Part shown: piece after piece, positions 15,729 to 23,863 of the stretch | Layout of the letters: each line of letters starts with the position of its first letter | How positions within the stretch are numbered: the stretch's first letter is position 1 | Source of the DNA: Deltaproteobacteria bacterium | GTDB taxonomy: Bacteria; Myxococcota_A; UBA9160; JAFDDA01 | Length of the DNA: 49,548 bases | Assembly (NCBI GenBank): GCA_019311105.1 | Contig: JAFDDA010000013.1 | Location: 1 to 49,548, forward strand | Reading direction: 5' to 3' | Translations under genes and position numbers: made by a program | Notes under the pieces: model-generated | What the model was told of the DNA's origin: nothing | Seen by the model: only the letters and a program-made list of their open reading frames with translations | The model's database searches: none

Positions 15729-16661
15729 CTAGCCCGTACCGAGAATTTCCAACTGCCGCCTGGCCTCCACCGCGCGATCCGACTCGGGATACTCGCGGAG
15801 GACGCGATCGAATGCCTTGCCTGCCGCCCTCGAGTAGCCCGGGCCCAGTCGGAGCAGCGCCTCGCCCTGTCGATAGAGCGCGTCGGCCGCCTTGTTCCCC
15901 GACGGGTACTTCGAGACCACGTCGTCGAAGCGCAGGATCGCCGTCTTGTAGTCCCCTTGCTTGAAGTAACAGTCCGCCATCCAAAATGCCGCGTCGTCGG
16001 CAAATGGCGAGGACGCGTTAGTCTGCAAGAACTGCCTGAACTGGTCAATGCAGGCTTCCGTATCGTCATTCCGCCAGGCAGCATAAGCCGAGCGATAGGC
16101 CTCGATCACGCCTGTGCCCCCCGCAGCGCCTGTTGCGGCCCGCCGGGGAGCCGTCGCCGGCCTCGGGGCGGGCTCCGGCGCCGGCGTGGGAGCCGGGACG
16201 GAGGCAATCGTCATCGTCGGCTCGGCCGCCGCCGGCGGGGCGGCAGACGAGGTTCGCGCTGCCGTGGCGAGCTCTTCCCGGAGCTGTTGCAGTAGGCGCG
16301 TCGCCTCGGCGGCGTCCCGCCGGGCGGTGTCGGCGTCGCCGCGCGACTCCGCGGCGTCCGTCCGGGCGGCCTGGCCCTCTTCCAGGGCCCGCTTCGAGCG
16401 ATGATCCACCTGCTCGAGATAGCCCTGAACGTCTTTCAGCCTCTCCTCGATCTCGTCGAGCCGGATCCCGAGATCGGCGACCTCGCCGGCGGCTCCGGTC
16501 GAGCCAGCCCCGGTGGCCTGCATGGCGCGCACCTGGCGCTCGAGTTTGCGGAAATCGGCCGTGCCCACGCACCCAGCCAGGAAAGCCAGGCTGAGCGCGC
16601 CAAGCGCCACCCGCCCCGCCCCGCCGGCGAGCGCCGGCCGTCGAGTCGTGCCTCGTTGCAT
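15729..16661 (-). CDS. cpoB: Tol-Pal system protein CpoB/YbgF-like lipoprotein
   Basis: 310 residues. The N-terminus is a signal peptide with lipobox LAGC (28-31), unlike the soluble periplasmic E. coli CpoB. Residues about 36-135 form a charged coiled coil (FRKLERQVRAM, LDEIEERLKDVQGYLEQV). A Pro/Ala linker follows. TPR repeats occupy about 185-310: AYAAWRNDDTEACIDQFRQFLQ, AAFWMADCYFKQGDYKTAI and ADALYRQGEALLRLG. CpoB coordinates Tol function with septal peptidoglycan synthesis. The gene follows tolB directly, with 85 bp between them and no pal gene in the gap where it is usually found. Confidence 0.88.
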   Translation of the reverse strand: MQRGTTRRPALAGGAGRVALGALSLAFLAGCVGTADFRKLERQVRAMQATGAGSTGAAGEVADLGIRLDEIEERLKDVQGYLEQVDHRSKRALEEGQAARTDAAESRGDADTARRDAAEATRLLQQLREELATAARTSSAAPPAAAEPTMTIASVPAPTPAPEPAPRPATAPRRAATGAAGGTGVIEAYRSAYAAWRNDDTEACIDQFRQFLQTNASSPFADDAAFWMADCYFKQGDYKTAILRFDDVVSKYPSGNKAADALYRQGEALLRLGPGYSRAAGKAFDRVLREYPESDRAVEARRQLEILGTG

Positions 16662-16746
16662 CTGAACCCCCCATTTTCTTCCGGCTCCAGGAGCCGGCCC
16701 CGGAAAAGGCTACCGCGCCGACTCCGGCGCGCTACCAGCGCGGGCC

Positions 16747-18069
16747 TCAGCGCGGATAGGGCCCCCACGAGGGGCTCTTGTCGTCGCCGGCGCCGCGCGT
16801 GATCCGCCGCAGATTCTTCCCCGAGATGTCGACGCGATAGAGGTCGTGGGTCCCGCGGCGGGCCGAGCTGAAGACGACCATCCGACTGTCCGGCGACCAG
16901 CTCGGGCCCTCGTCGCTCCTCGGGTGCGAGACCAGGGGCAGGTTCGTGTCACCCGCGGGGTCGACGAGCCAGATGTCGAATTGCCCGCCAACACGCGCCT
17001 CGTAGACGATCCAGCGCCCGTCGGGCGACCAGGCGGGTGACGCGTTGTAGCCCCCATTGAACGTGAGCCGTCGCACCCCGGAGCCGTTCGCCTTCATCAC
17101 GTAGACCTGGGGCGAGCCCGTGCGATCCGACACGAAGGCGAGCTCGCTGCCATCGGGCGACCAGCTGGGCGAGATGTCGATGCTGCGGTTGTTCGTGAGC
17201 CGCCGGGGCGAGCGCCCGCTCCGCGGCGCCGAGTAGATCTCCGAGGCGCCGCCCGCCGTCCCGACGATGGCGAGCTGCTGGCCGCCGGGGGCGAAGACCG
17301 CCCGATAGTGCGATTGCGTCGGGTCGAGGGCGCGCAGGATGCGGCCCGAGCGCCCGACCCGCGCCAGGACGAAGATGTGCGGCCGACCATCGTCCTTGTA
17401 GGACGTGTAGACGATCTCCTCGCCCTCAGGGTGCCAGGAGGGGAACTGGTTGATGGAGCCGGCCTTGGTGATGGCGCGAACGCCGCCGCCCATGGCGTCC
17501 ATCAGGACGATCTCGGGCTTTCCGCTCCGGTTCGAGACGAACGCGATCTCGGTGCTCGACACGCCGGGCTTGCCCGTGAAGGCGGCGACCACGTCGTCGG
17601 CGACACGTCGGCCCACGGTGACGACGTCACGGCTGCGCCCGCGATAGCGGTGGCGGCGGAGGCTGCGGCACGCCCGAGCCACGTCGATCACCCGGTACTC
17701 GACCGCGAGCCCCTCCCCCGCTGACCGGACCTCGCCCTGAACGAGGGCATCGGCCCGGATCTGGGACCAGTCACCACAATCGAGCCGCGCGTTGAAATCC
17801 GTCTCGGTCGAGCCCAGGAAGGCCTTCGGGTCGATCACGGTGAACAGGCCCGAGAACTCGAGCGCCTCGGCCATGCTGTCGCGCAGGCGCTTCACCCGGG
17901 CGGCATCGACCCGCGGGCCGGCGTCCTCGAAGGTCTGGAGGGCGACGCGATAGGACGTCGCGGAGGGGTCGGTCACCACCACGGTGGGCCTGCCCTGCGC
18001 TGCGGCATAGCCCGTGAGGCCCACGGCCAGCCATGCGCCCATGAAGGCCCGCCGGAAATTCCATCGCAC
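16747..18069 (-). CDS. tolB: Tol-Pal system beta-propeller protein TolB
   Basis: 440 residues from GTG 18067-18069, two bases after the tolA-like stop and preceded by GGAGG. A signal peptide (AFMGAWLAVGLTGYAAAQ) leads to the N-terminal alpha/beta domain (ALEFSGLFTVIDPKAFL). A six-bladed propeller follows, with repeating PSWSPDG, PAWSPDGRWIVYE and PSWSPDSRMVVF motifs. TolB is periplasmic and links TolA to Pal in the envelope-constriction machine. Upstream extension of the frame is antisense-like and rejected. Confidence 0.94.
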   Translation of the reverse strand: MRWNFRRAFMGAWLAVGLTGYAAAQGRPTVVVTDPSATSYRVALQTFEDAGPRVDAARVKRLRDSMAEALEFSGLFTVIDPKAFLGSTETDFNARLDCGDWSQIRADALVQGEVRSAGEGLAVEYRVIDVARACRSLRRHRYRGRSRDVVTVGRRVADDVVAAFTGKPGVSSTEIAFVSNRSGKPEIVLMDAMGGGVRAITKAGSINQFPSWHPEGEEIVYTSYKDDGRPHIFVLARVGRSGRILRALDPTQSHYRAVFAPGGQQLAIVGTAGGASEIYSAPRSGRSPRRLTNNRSIDISPSWSPDGSELAFVSDRTGSPQVYVMKANGSGVRRLTFNGGYNASPAWSPDGRWIVYEARVGGQFDIWLVDPAGDTNLPLVSHPRSDEGPSWSPDSRMVVFSSARRGTHDLYRVDISGKNLRRITRGAGDDKSPSWGPYPR

Positions 18070-18071
18070 GT

Positions 18072-18839
18072 TCAATAGTCCTCCGGCCGGAACACGAAGG
18101 GCCAGCGGCCCGCCTCGGGCGGCGCGGGCAGCGGGTCCGACTTCTCGATCGCTCTTACGACGGACTCGTCGTACCAGGGGTTCCCCGAACGGCGCACGAT
18201 CTTGGGCTCGCCGAGCACACTGCCGTCCGTGTCGAGTTCCACGTCGACGTGGGTTTCGAGCTGCTGAAATCGAAATCCGGCCGCCAGGACCCACTCCCGG
18301 CGGACGTGGATGCGGGCATCCCGGACCCAGGCCACCACCTCGGGCGGCGCCAGTTGGCCCAGCCCGCCGCCGGCGGAGGTCGCACTCGGGTTGGCCGCAG
18401 CCGTCGGAGCGGGCGTGGAAAGGGGCTCCGGTTCGTAGCTGGGAGCCGGGGGCGGCGGCGTGCGTTCGAGCGGGTCGGGTCGGTGCTCGCCGGCGTCGGC
18501 TCGGAGCTTCTTCAGCAGCTCGTCGTAATCCTCCTCCACCTTCGGCGGGGCCTTGGGAGTGGGCACGGGGACGACGCGCTCGGGCCGGGTCGGGAGGACG
18601 ATCTTGCGCGGCGCCGGCGGAGCGGGTCGGGGCCGCGGGCGCGCCACGGGGGCCGGGCCCGGCGGCGCGGCCACGAGATTCACGGTCACCACCGAAGGCA
18701 AGGAGATGCGGTCCGGTCCCTGGGTCGGCGCGAGAACGAAGGCCGCGACCACCGCGCCGTGGGCGACGGCCGAAATCAGGACAGTGCGGCGCATCCCCCG
18801 CCGGCGGCCCGACTCCCAGTCGAAGGTCGCAGCGCTCAC
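18072..18839 (-). CDS. tolA: TolA/TonB-like energy transducer
   Basis: About 255 residues from GTG 18837-18839 (VSAATFDWESGRRRG, then a single membrane anchor TVLISAVAHGAVVAAFVL). GTG 18879-18881 is an alternative that adds 14 residues. The middle is a long Pro/Arg/Glu-rich periplasmic stalk. The C-terminal ~80 residues have the TonB/TolA-C fold signature: FQQLETHVDVELDTDGSV, VRRSGNPWYDESVVRAIEKSDPLP. Its place between tolR and tolB identifies it as the TolA of this system. It transmits proton-motive force from TolQR to TolB. Confidence 0.85.
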   Translation of the reverse strand: MSAATFDWESGRRRGMRRTVLISAVAHGAVVAAFVLAPTQGPDRISLPSVVTVNLVAAPPGPAPVARPRPRPAPPAPRKIVLPTRPERVVPVPTPKAPPKVEEDYDELLKKLRADAGEHRPDPLERTPPPPAPSYEPEPLSTPAPTAAANPSATSAGGGLGQLAPPEVVAWVRDARIHVRREWVLAAGFRFQQLETHVDVELDTDGSVLGEPKIVRRSGNPWYDESVVRAIEKSDPLPAPPEAGRWPFVFRPEDY

Positions 18840-18891
18840 GCGGGCTCCGCGCCGCCCGGGGCGCGCTTCACGGGCGTGCACGATGCGCGCT

Positions 18892-19314
18892 TCACCGGCG
18901 TTCGGGCTCGGTCACCATGCCGAGCTTCTTGGCGCCGGCCTCGCGCGCGGCGGCCATGGCCTGGGCGACCTTGCCGTAGGGCGCCGCGGCATCCGCGCGC
19001 AGGAAGATCTCCTGATCGTCCTGCCCGTCGAAGATCGCCTCGAGCTTCGCTTGGAGCTCTGCGGCCGGCACCTCGGTGCGGTTCAGGTAGACCGTGCCGT
19101 CCTTGCGCACGGTGAGGATCAGCGGCTCGTTGCGGACGCGAAGCGGCTGAGTCGTGGTCTCGGGCAGATCGATATCGATCCCCTGATGCATCATCGGCGC
19201 GGTGATCATGAAGATCACGAGCAGCACCAACATCACGTCCACGAACGGCGTGACGTTGATCTCGCTGAGCGGTTGCGCAGCCCGGGCGTCGCCGAGCGGC
19301 CTCGTGGCGGGCAC
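18892..19314 (-). CDS. tolR: TolR/ExbD-family biopolymer transporter
   Basis: 140 residues from GTG 19312-19314, two bases after the tolQ stop. SEINVTPFVDVMLVLLVIFMITAPMM is the diagnostic N-terminal segment with the proton-relaying Asp26 in the membrane helix. The periplasmic part contains GIDIDLPET and ILTVRKDGTVYLN. It forms the proton channel with TolQ. The frame extends upstream into tolQ, but that portion has no family resemblance. Confidence 0.94.
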   Translation of the reverse strand: MPATRPLGDARAAQPLSEINVTPFVDVMLVLLVIFMITAPMMHQGIDIDLPETTTQPLRVRNEPLILTVRKDGTVYLNRTEVPAAELQAKLEAIFDGQDDQEIFLRADAAAPYGKVAQAMAAAREAGAKKLGMVTEPERR

Positions 19315-19316
19315 GG

Positions 19317-20033
19317 CTAGGCCCCGGCCAGTTTGGGGGTCTTGGCGGGAGTCGGCGCCGAGTCGGGGCCGGCGTGCCGCTCGAGGTCGCCGCACAGCTC
19401 GGGCGCGAACAGATCCACCGCCGCCGAGACGTGCCGCAGCCGGCCCACGAAGTGGTTGTAGAAAATCGTGGCCGGGATGGCGGCCACCAGCCCCACCGCC
19501 GTCGCGATTAGCGCCTCGGCGATGCCCGGCGCCACCACGGCCAGGCTGGCCGAACCCGTGGCGGCGATGCCGGTGAACGCGTCGATGATGCCCACCACGG
19601 TGCCGAACAGGCCGATGAAGGGCGTGGCGCTGCCCGTGGTCGCGAGGAAGGAGAGGCCCCGCTCGAGGTGGAGCAGCTCGCGCGAGGCCGCCCAGTCGAC
19701 GTGGCGCGAGACCGCGGTCACCTGGGCCTGGGAGAGCACCCGGCCGGGCCCGCTCGAATACTTGGCCAGCCGATTCAGCTCGACGTATCCATCCAGGAAG
19801 ATGGCGGCCAGCGGCGCGCCCTCGAGGCTCCGGGCGGCCTGATAGGAAGCCTCGAAGGAGCCTTCGTGATAGACCTCGACGAACGCCTCGCTATCCTGCT
19901 GCGCGCGCCGCAGTTCGCGCCACTTGTAGAGGATCAACGCCCAGGAGGTGACCGAGAAGATCACCAACAGGACGAGCACGAGTTTCACGATCAGAGAAGC
20001 CTGAAGAACCAGGTCCAGAACATCGAGGCTCAC
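19317..20033 (-). CDS. tolQ: TolQ/ExbB-family proton channel protein
   Basis: 238 residues from GTG 20031-20033. Three membrane helices are visible: LIVKLVLVLLVIFSVTSWALIL, then LATTGSATPFIGLFGTVVGIIDAFTGI and ALIATAVGLVAAIPATIFYNHF. The second and third contain the conserved TolQ/ExbB residues. A longer frame to 20093 is possible but lacks conservation. It is the first gene of the tol run and faces pepA across a 144-bp divergent interval that holds a good promoter at 20115-20143. Confidence 0.93.
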   Translation of the reverse strand: MSLDVLDLVLQASLIVKLVLVLLVIFSVTSWALILYKWRELRRAQQDSEAFVEVYHEGSFEASYQAARSLEGAPLAAIFLDGYVELNRLAKYSSGPGRVLSQAQVTAVSRHVDWAASRELLHLERGLSFLATTGSATPFIGLFGTVVGIIDAFTGIAATGSASLAVVAPGIAEALIATAVGLVAAIPATIFYNHFVGRLRHVSAAVDLFAPELCGDLERHAGPDSAPTPAKTPKLAGA

Positions 20034-20114
20034 GAGACGGAATCCCCCCCACGTCTCAAAGCACTCGCGGGTGCCGGGGAGCTCCGCTCTCACCCCTGGC
20101 CTCGCGAGACGAGC

Positions 20115-20143
20115 AAATTAGGGAACCGCAAACGCGGGTTCAA
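20115..20143 (-). promoter_or_regulatory. Promoter of the tol operon
   Basis: TTGAAC (20138-20143), exactly 17 bp, TAATTT (20115-20120) on the minus strand. The expected transcript start is about 75 nt before the tolQ GTG. This is one of the two best sigma-70-type promoters in the window. Confidence 0.65.
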
Positions 20144-20177
20144 CCGAGCGCTCCCCGGGCGCTCCTCAGGAGGCAGC

Positions 20178-21692
20178 ATGAAGGTTTCGGTGGTCGCTCA
20201 GTCCGCGCGCGAGGTCCCGGCGGATCTCCTGGCCCTGCCGGTGTTCCAGCTCCCGGAGAAGGGCTGGAAGCTGCCCACCGGGGCCGCCGCTCTCGACCGT
20301 GCCCTTTCGGGTGCCCTCAGCGCGGCCATCGCGGCGGGCGACTTCCGTGGCAAGCGCGGCCAGACCCACCTCGCCTATGGCGGCGGCAAGGTCTCGGCGC
20401 GCCGCGTCCTGCTCATCGGGCTCGGTGAGGAAGGCAAGCTCGACGGCGAAGCCCTGCGGCGCGCCGCCGGCCAGGCCGTGCGCAGCGCCGCCAAGCGCAG
20501 CGCCAAGCGCGTGGCCGTCCTCGCGCCCCGAACGCGCCGGATCCAGCCCCCCGACGTGGCCCAGGCCCTCGCTGAAGGCGCCGTCCTCGGCGCCTACACC
20601 TTCACGCGCTACCGAACCGAGAAGAGCGACCCGCCGGCCAAATCGTGCGCGCTGCTCTTCGAAGACGCCAAGGCCCGCACCGCCGCCCGCGAGGGCGTGC
20701 GTCGGGGTGTCACCATCGCCGACTCCCAGAACGTCGCCCGCGACCTGTCGAACGAACCCGGCGGCGACCTCCCCCCGACGGCCCTGGCCCGGGAGGCCGC
20801 GAAGGTCGCCCGAGAGGTGGGCCTACGCTGCCGGGCTCTCGGCGTCCCGGAGCTCAAGAAGAAGAAGATGGGCGGCATCCTGGCCGTAGGCGCCGGCAGC
20901 TCGCGCCCGCCGCGGCTGATCATCATGGAGCACGGCCGCAAGGCCAAGAGCGGCCGCGGCCGGCCCACGGTCTGCCTGGTCGGCAAGGGCATCACCTTCG
21001 ACTCGGGCGGCATCTCGATCAAGCCTTCGGCGGCCATGGACGAGATGAAGCACGACATGTCCGGCGCCGCGGCCGTGGTGGGGGCCATGCGTGCCGTCGC
21101 CCTGCTCGACCTGCCCCTCCACGTGGTGGGGATCATCCCGGCGGCCGAGAACCTCCCCAGCTCCACGGCCTACCGGCCCGGGGACGTGGTGCGGACGAGC
21201 TCCGGAAAAACGATCGAAATCCTGAATACGGACGCCGAAGGCCGCGTCGTACTGTCCGACGCCCTGCACTTTGGCCGGACCGAGTACAAGCCGGCGGCCA
21301 TGATCGACCTGGCGACCCTCACCGGGGCCGCCGTGATCGCTCTCGGCTCCTGGGCGTCGGGGGCCCTGGGCAACGATGACGCGCTCGTGGAGCGCGTGAA
21401 GGAGGCCGGCGAATCGAGCGGCGAGCGCGTGTGGCAGCTGCCGCTCTGGGAAGAGCACCGTGAGGCGATCCGCAGCCGGATCGCGGACATCAAGAACACC
21501 GGCGGCCGCGAGGGCGGCACCATCACCGCCGCTGCCTTTTTGTCCCACTTCACGGAGGGAACTCCGTGGGTGCACCTCGACATCGCAGCCACGGCCTGGA
21601 CCTCGAAGACGACGCCCTGCCAACCGGCCGGGGCCACCGGCGTCGGCGTCCGATTGCTCGTGGAGTTCCTGCGAAACTTCCGTTCGCGCTAG
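20178..21692 (+). CDS. pepA: Leucyl aminopeptidase (M17)
   Basis: 504 residues from ATG 20178-20180, preceded by AGGAGG. The C-terminal catalytic domain carries both family signatures: VGKGITFDSGGISIKP (metal ligands Lys270 and Asp275) and NTDAEGRVVLSDAL at 350-363 (Asp352, Glu354, catalytic Arg356). The N-terminal domain (about 1-165) is the usual less conserved macro-domain-like half. The enzyme removes N-terminal residues from peptides; some members also bind DNA. The gene is divergent from the tol operon and followed, after its own 150-bp gap, by a cytochrome gene. Confidence 0.95.
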   Translation: MKVSVVAQSAREVPADLLALPVFQLPEKGWKLPTGAAALDRALSGALSAAIAAGDFRGKRGQTHLAYGGGKVSARRVLLIGLGEEGKLDGEALRRAAGQAVRSAAKRSAKRVAVLAPRTRRIQPPDVAQALAEGAVLGAYTFTRYRTEKSDPPAKSCALLFEDAKARTAAREGVRRGVTIADSQNVARDLSNEPGGDLPPTALAREAAKVAREVGLRCRALGVPELKKKKMGGILAVGAGSSRPPRLIIMEHGRKAKSGRGRPTVCLVGKGITFDSGGISIKPSAAMDEMKHDMSGAAAVVGAMRAVALLDLPLHVVGIIPAAENLPSSTAYRPGDVVRTSSGKTIEILNTDAEGRVVLSDALHFGRTEYKPAAMIDLATLTGAAVIALGSWASGALGNDDALVERVKEAGESSGERVWQLPLWEEHREAIRSRIADIKNTGGREGGTITAAAFLSHFTEGTPWVHLDIAATAWTSKTTPCQPAGATGVGVRLLVEFLRNFRSR

Positions 21693-21773
21693 CCACACGC
21701 AAGGGGCAAGGCCCCGCACAGGGACGCGGCGTGTCGGGGCTCGAGGTCGAGCCCAGGTGGCGCGCCGAGTGGT

Positions 21774-21802
21774 TTGACAGGGTATGGGTCGGCCTCTACG
21801 GT
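21774..21802 (+). promoter_or_regulatory. Promoter of the cytochrome c gene
   Basis: Perfect TTGACA (21774-21779), 17 bp, TACGGT (21797-21802), about 40 bp before the ATG. It also suggests that the cytochrome gene is transcribed separately from pepA. Confidence 0.65.
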
Positions 21803-21843
21803 TCGGCCTCCCCGGGCGCCCCGGGGTGATTCAAGGAGATCCG

Positions 21844-22227
21844 ATGTTTCGTTTCATTTCTCGCTTCGCGCTCGGCGCGCTCGCGGCCGGCGCATTCTTC
21901 GCCGCCCCCGATGCAACCGCCGGAGACGCGGCGGTCGGCAAAGGCAAGTACGTCATGTTTTGCGTCACGTGCCACGGCTTGACCGGCAAGGGGGAAGGCC
22001 CGCTCGGCGCCGCCCTGAACCCGAAGCCGCGTGACTTCTCGATCGGCGACTTCAAGTTCGACGCCGACAAGGATGGCACCCCGGGGACGGACGCCGACCT
22101 CGCACTCGTCATCAAGAACGGCGGTGCCGCCTACGGCGGCTCGCCGATGATGGCGCCCTGGGGTGCGACGCTCTCCGACGCCGACCTCGAGAACGTGGTG
22201 GCCTTCGTTCGGAGCCTGAAGAAGTAG
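21844..22227 (+). CDS. Small periplasmic c-type cytochrome (class I)
   Basis: 127 residues from ATG 21844 with AAGGAG in front. Signal peptide FALGALAAGAFFAAPDATAG, then heme attachment CVTCH (Cys40, Cys43, His44). A Met at 102 or 103 in GGSPMMAPW is the likely sixth ligand. The C-terminal LENVVAFVRSLKK helix is typical of single-heme cytochromes c. It would carry electrons in the periplasm; the partner is not encoded nearby. A hairpin and 27-bp repeats follow. Confidence 0.9.
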   Translation: MFRFISRFALGALAAGAFFAAPDATAGDAAVGKGKYVMFCVTCHGLTGKGEGPLGAALNPKPRDFSIGDFKFDADKDGTPGTDADLALVIKNGGAAYGGSPMMAPWGATLSDADLENVVAFVRSLKK

Positions 22228-22266
22228 ATCCGCTTGCGAAGCTTCGGCTTCGCCAGCTTGGTTCCA

Positions 22267-22301
22267 GAACGGGGTCGGCGCTCGCTGCGCCGGCCCCGTT
22301 C
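22267..22301 (+). terminator. Hairpin after the cytochrome c gene
   Basis: A 15-bp stem (22267-22281 with 22287-22301, one G-U) and a five-base TCGCT loop. No T-tract follows; instead the 3' arm begins a 27-bp tandem repeat. It may be a terminator or an mRNA-stabilising structure. Confidence 0.5.
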
Positions 22302-22400
22302 GTCGTTCCGGGCTCGCCGGCCCCGTTCGTCGTTCCGGGCTCGCCGGCCCCGTTCGTCGCTCCGGGCTCGCCGGCCCCGTTCGTCGTTCGGGGCTGCCGG
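22292..22400. repeat. 27-bp tandem repeat, three full copies and a degenerate fourth
   Basis: Units at 22292-22318, 22319-22345 and 22346-22372 differ by one base; a fourth, degraded copy starts at 22373. Each begins GGCCCCGTTCGTCG. The array lies wholly in the 215-bp gap between the cytochrome and rpoH genes. Because each copy repeats the 3' arm of the preceding hairpin, one 5' arm could pair with several downstream copies. It is not CRISPR: there are no spacers. Confidence 0.85.
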
Positions 22401-22442
22401 GCTCTGCTACTCTGCCCGCGTGCCCGGCCCGAGGCTTCACGC

Positions 22443-23516
22443 GTGACCGAACGCCCCGCCAAAGACGCCAAAGAGCCCGACTCCGACGCCCCCGAAGAGA
22501 CCGACGCGCTGGAAGCGGAACTCATCGAGGCCGCGGACGACGCGGACGAGCCGAGCGACGGCACGAGTGGAGACCTCGATGGCGATTCGGCCGTCACGCT
22601 CCCGGCCGCGCGCGAGTTCGTCCTTCCCAAGCCCGCCGGCCCCAGCTCGAGCGCGGTCGGCCCCGTCGATGCGTTCACCCGCTACACCGCGGAGCTCGCC
22701 CACCACGCGCCGATCTCCCGCGAAGAGGAGCACGAACTCGCCGTCCGCTACCAAGAGCACGGCGACCGCGACGCCGCCGAGAAGCTCGTGCTCTCGAACC
22801 TGCGGCTCGTGGTGAAGATCGCCATGCAGTACCGACGCGCGTGGACCCAGGCCCTCGACCTGATTCAGGAGGGCAACGTCGGCCTGGTCCAGGCCGTCGA
22901 ACGCTTCGACCCCTACGCCGGCACCAAGCTCTCGACCTACGCGGCCTATTGGATCCGCGCCTACGTATTGAAGTTCCTGCTCGACAACATCCGCATGGTT
23001 CGGCTGGGGACGACCCGCGCCCAGCGCAAGCTCTTCTTCCGACTCAACAAGGAGAAGCGCGCCCTCGAAGCCGAGGGCTTCGCCGTGGAGCCGAAGCGGA
23101 TCGCCGAGCGGCTCGACGTCAGCGAGGCCGATGTCGTCGACATGGAGCAGCGCCTCGGCCAATCCGACCTCTCCATGGAGGCCCCCGCACGCCGCGACGA
23201 GACCGGCGGCGCGACCTTCGGCGACTTCGTCCCCTCCAGCGGGGCTTCCGCCGAGGAACGCGTCGCGGATGGCGAGATCCGCAAGGTCTTCCTCGAACAG
23301 GTCGGGGAGTTCGTCGAGACCCTCGACGAACGCGAACGCCAGATCGTGGACGAACGCCTGCTCGCCAACGAGCCGAAGACGCTCGCCCAACTGGGCGAGG
23401 AGTTCGGTGTGACGCGCGAGCGCGTGCGTCAGCTCGAAAAACGCGTGGTCGACCGGCTGCGCGAACACCTGCGCGAAAACCTCGTCGACTTCGAGGTCTA
23501 CTCGCCCGGCGAGTAA
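22443..23516 (+). CDS. rpoH: RNA polymerase heat-shock sigma factor RpoH
   Basis: 357 residues from GTG 22443, with GAGG 8 bp before. Region 1.2 to 2 runs from about 76 to 187 (SNLRLVVKIAMQYRR, DLIQEGNVGLVQAVERFDPY, KLSTYAAYWIRAYV). The RpoH box QRKLFFRLN is at 195-202. Region 4 is at about 295-342, with the helix-turn-helix TLAQLGEEFGVTRERVRQLE. The first ~75 residues are an acidic extension (EPDSDAPEETDALEAELIEA), which makes it longer than the 284-residue E. coli protein. It should direct transcription of chaperone and protease genes. Its last codons overlap a convergent gene. Confidence 0.93.
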   Translation: MTERPAKDAKEPDSDAPEETDALEAELIEAADDADEPSDGTSGDLDGDSAVTLPAAREFVLPKPAGPSSSAVGPVDAFTRYTAELAHHAPISREEEHELAVRYQEHGDRDAAEKLVLSNLRLVVKIAMQYRRAWTQALDLIQEGNVGLVQAVERFDPYAGTKLSTYAAYWIRAYVLKFLLDNIRMVRLGTTRAQRKLFFRLNKEKRALEAEGFAVEPKRIAERLDVSEADVVDMEQRLGQSDLSMEAPARRDETGGATFGDFVPSSGASAEERVADGEIRKVFLEQVGEFVETLDERERQIVDERLLANEPKTLAQLGEEFGVTRERVRQLEKRVVDRLREHLRENLVDFEVYSPGE

Positions 23517-23854
23517 TGCCTGTCGGAGGGGACGGTGGGCCGGGCCTCCTCGAGCAGCGCCTGCCAGAAGCCGTGTTCCGACGGTCGCTGCTGCGCCGTC
23601 CGCTTCAACAGCAGGGCCCGCTCGCTTCGCGGCAGCTGATGGAAGGGCCGCCCCGCACGCAGGCGTGCCCCCCACTCCAAGCGCCGCAATCCTGCGCGCA
23701 GACGTTTCGCCGAGGGCGGCCCGCGCCGGGCGAGCACGGCCTCCACGCCCGCCACCCAATCGAAGCCGACCTCGCCCGGCGCCGGAGGGCGCAGGGCATC
23801 GGCGACGTTGAACAGGGTGCGTGCCGAAGCGGCCGGGAGCAGACGCGGGAACAA
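23498..23854 (-). CDS. Small protein of unknown function, convergent with rpoH
   Basis: 118 residues from TTG 23852-23854. RTLFNVADALRPPAPGEVGFDW followed by RLRAGLRRLEWGARL and FHQLPRSERALLLKR recalls the small subunit-3-like proteins that accompany GMC oxidoreductases (gluconate 2-dehydrogenase subunit 3-like), but no such enzyme is adjacent, so the resemblance is tentative. The start is weak; the M20 amidohydrolase stop is only 9 bp upstream, so coupling with it is possible. The last 19 bp overlap the end of rpoH, and both proteins end in YSPGE because of a palindrome. Confidence 0.55.
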   Translation of the reverse strand: MFPRLLPAASARTLFNVADALRPPAPGEVGFDWVAGVEAVLARRGPPSAKRLRAGLRRLEWGARLRAGRPFHQLPRSERALLLKRTAQQRPSEHGFWQALLEEARPTVPSDRHYSPGE

Positions 23855-23863
23855 GCCGGCGAC

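Noticed and set aside
22292-22400. CRISPR-like array
   Set aside because: The 27-bp units are directly adjacent with no spacers and no cas genes nearby; it is a simple tandem repeat.
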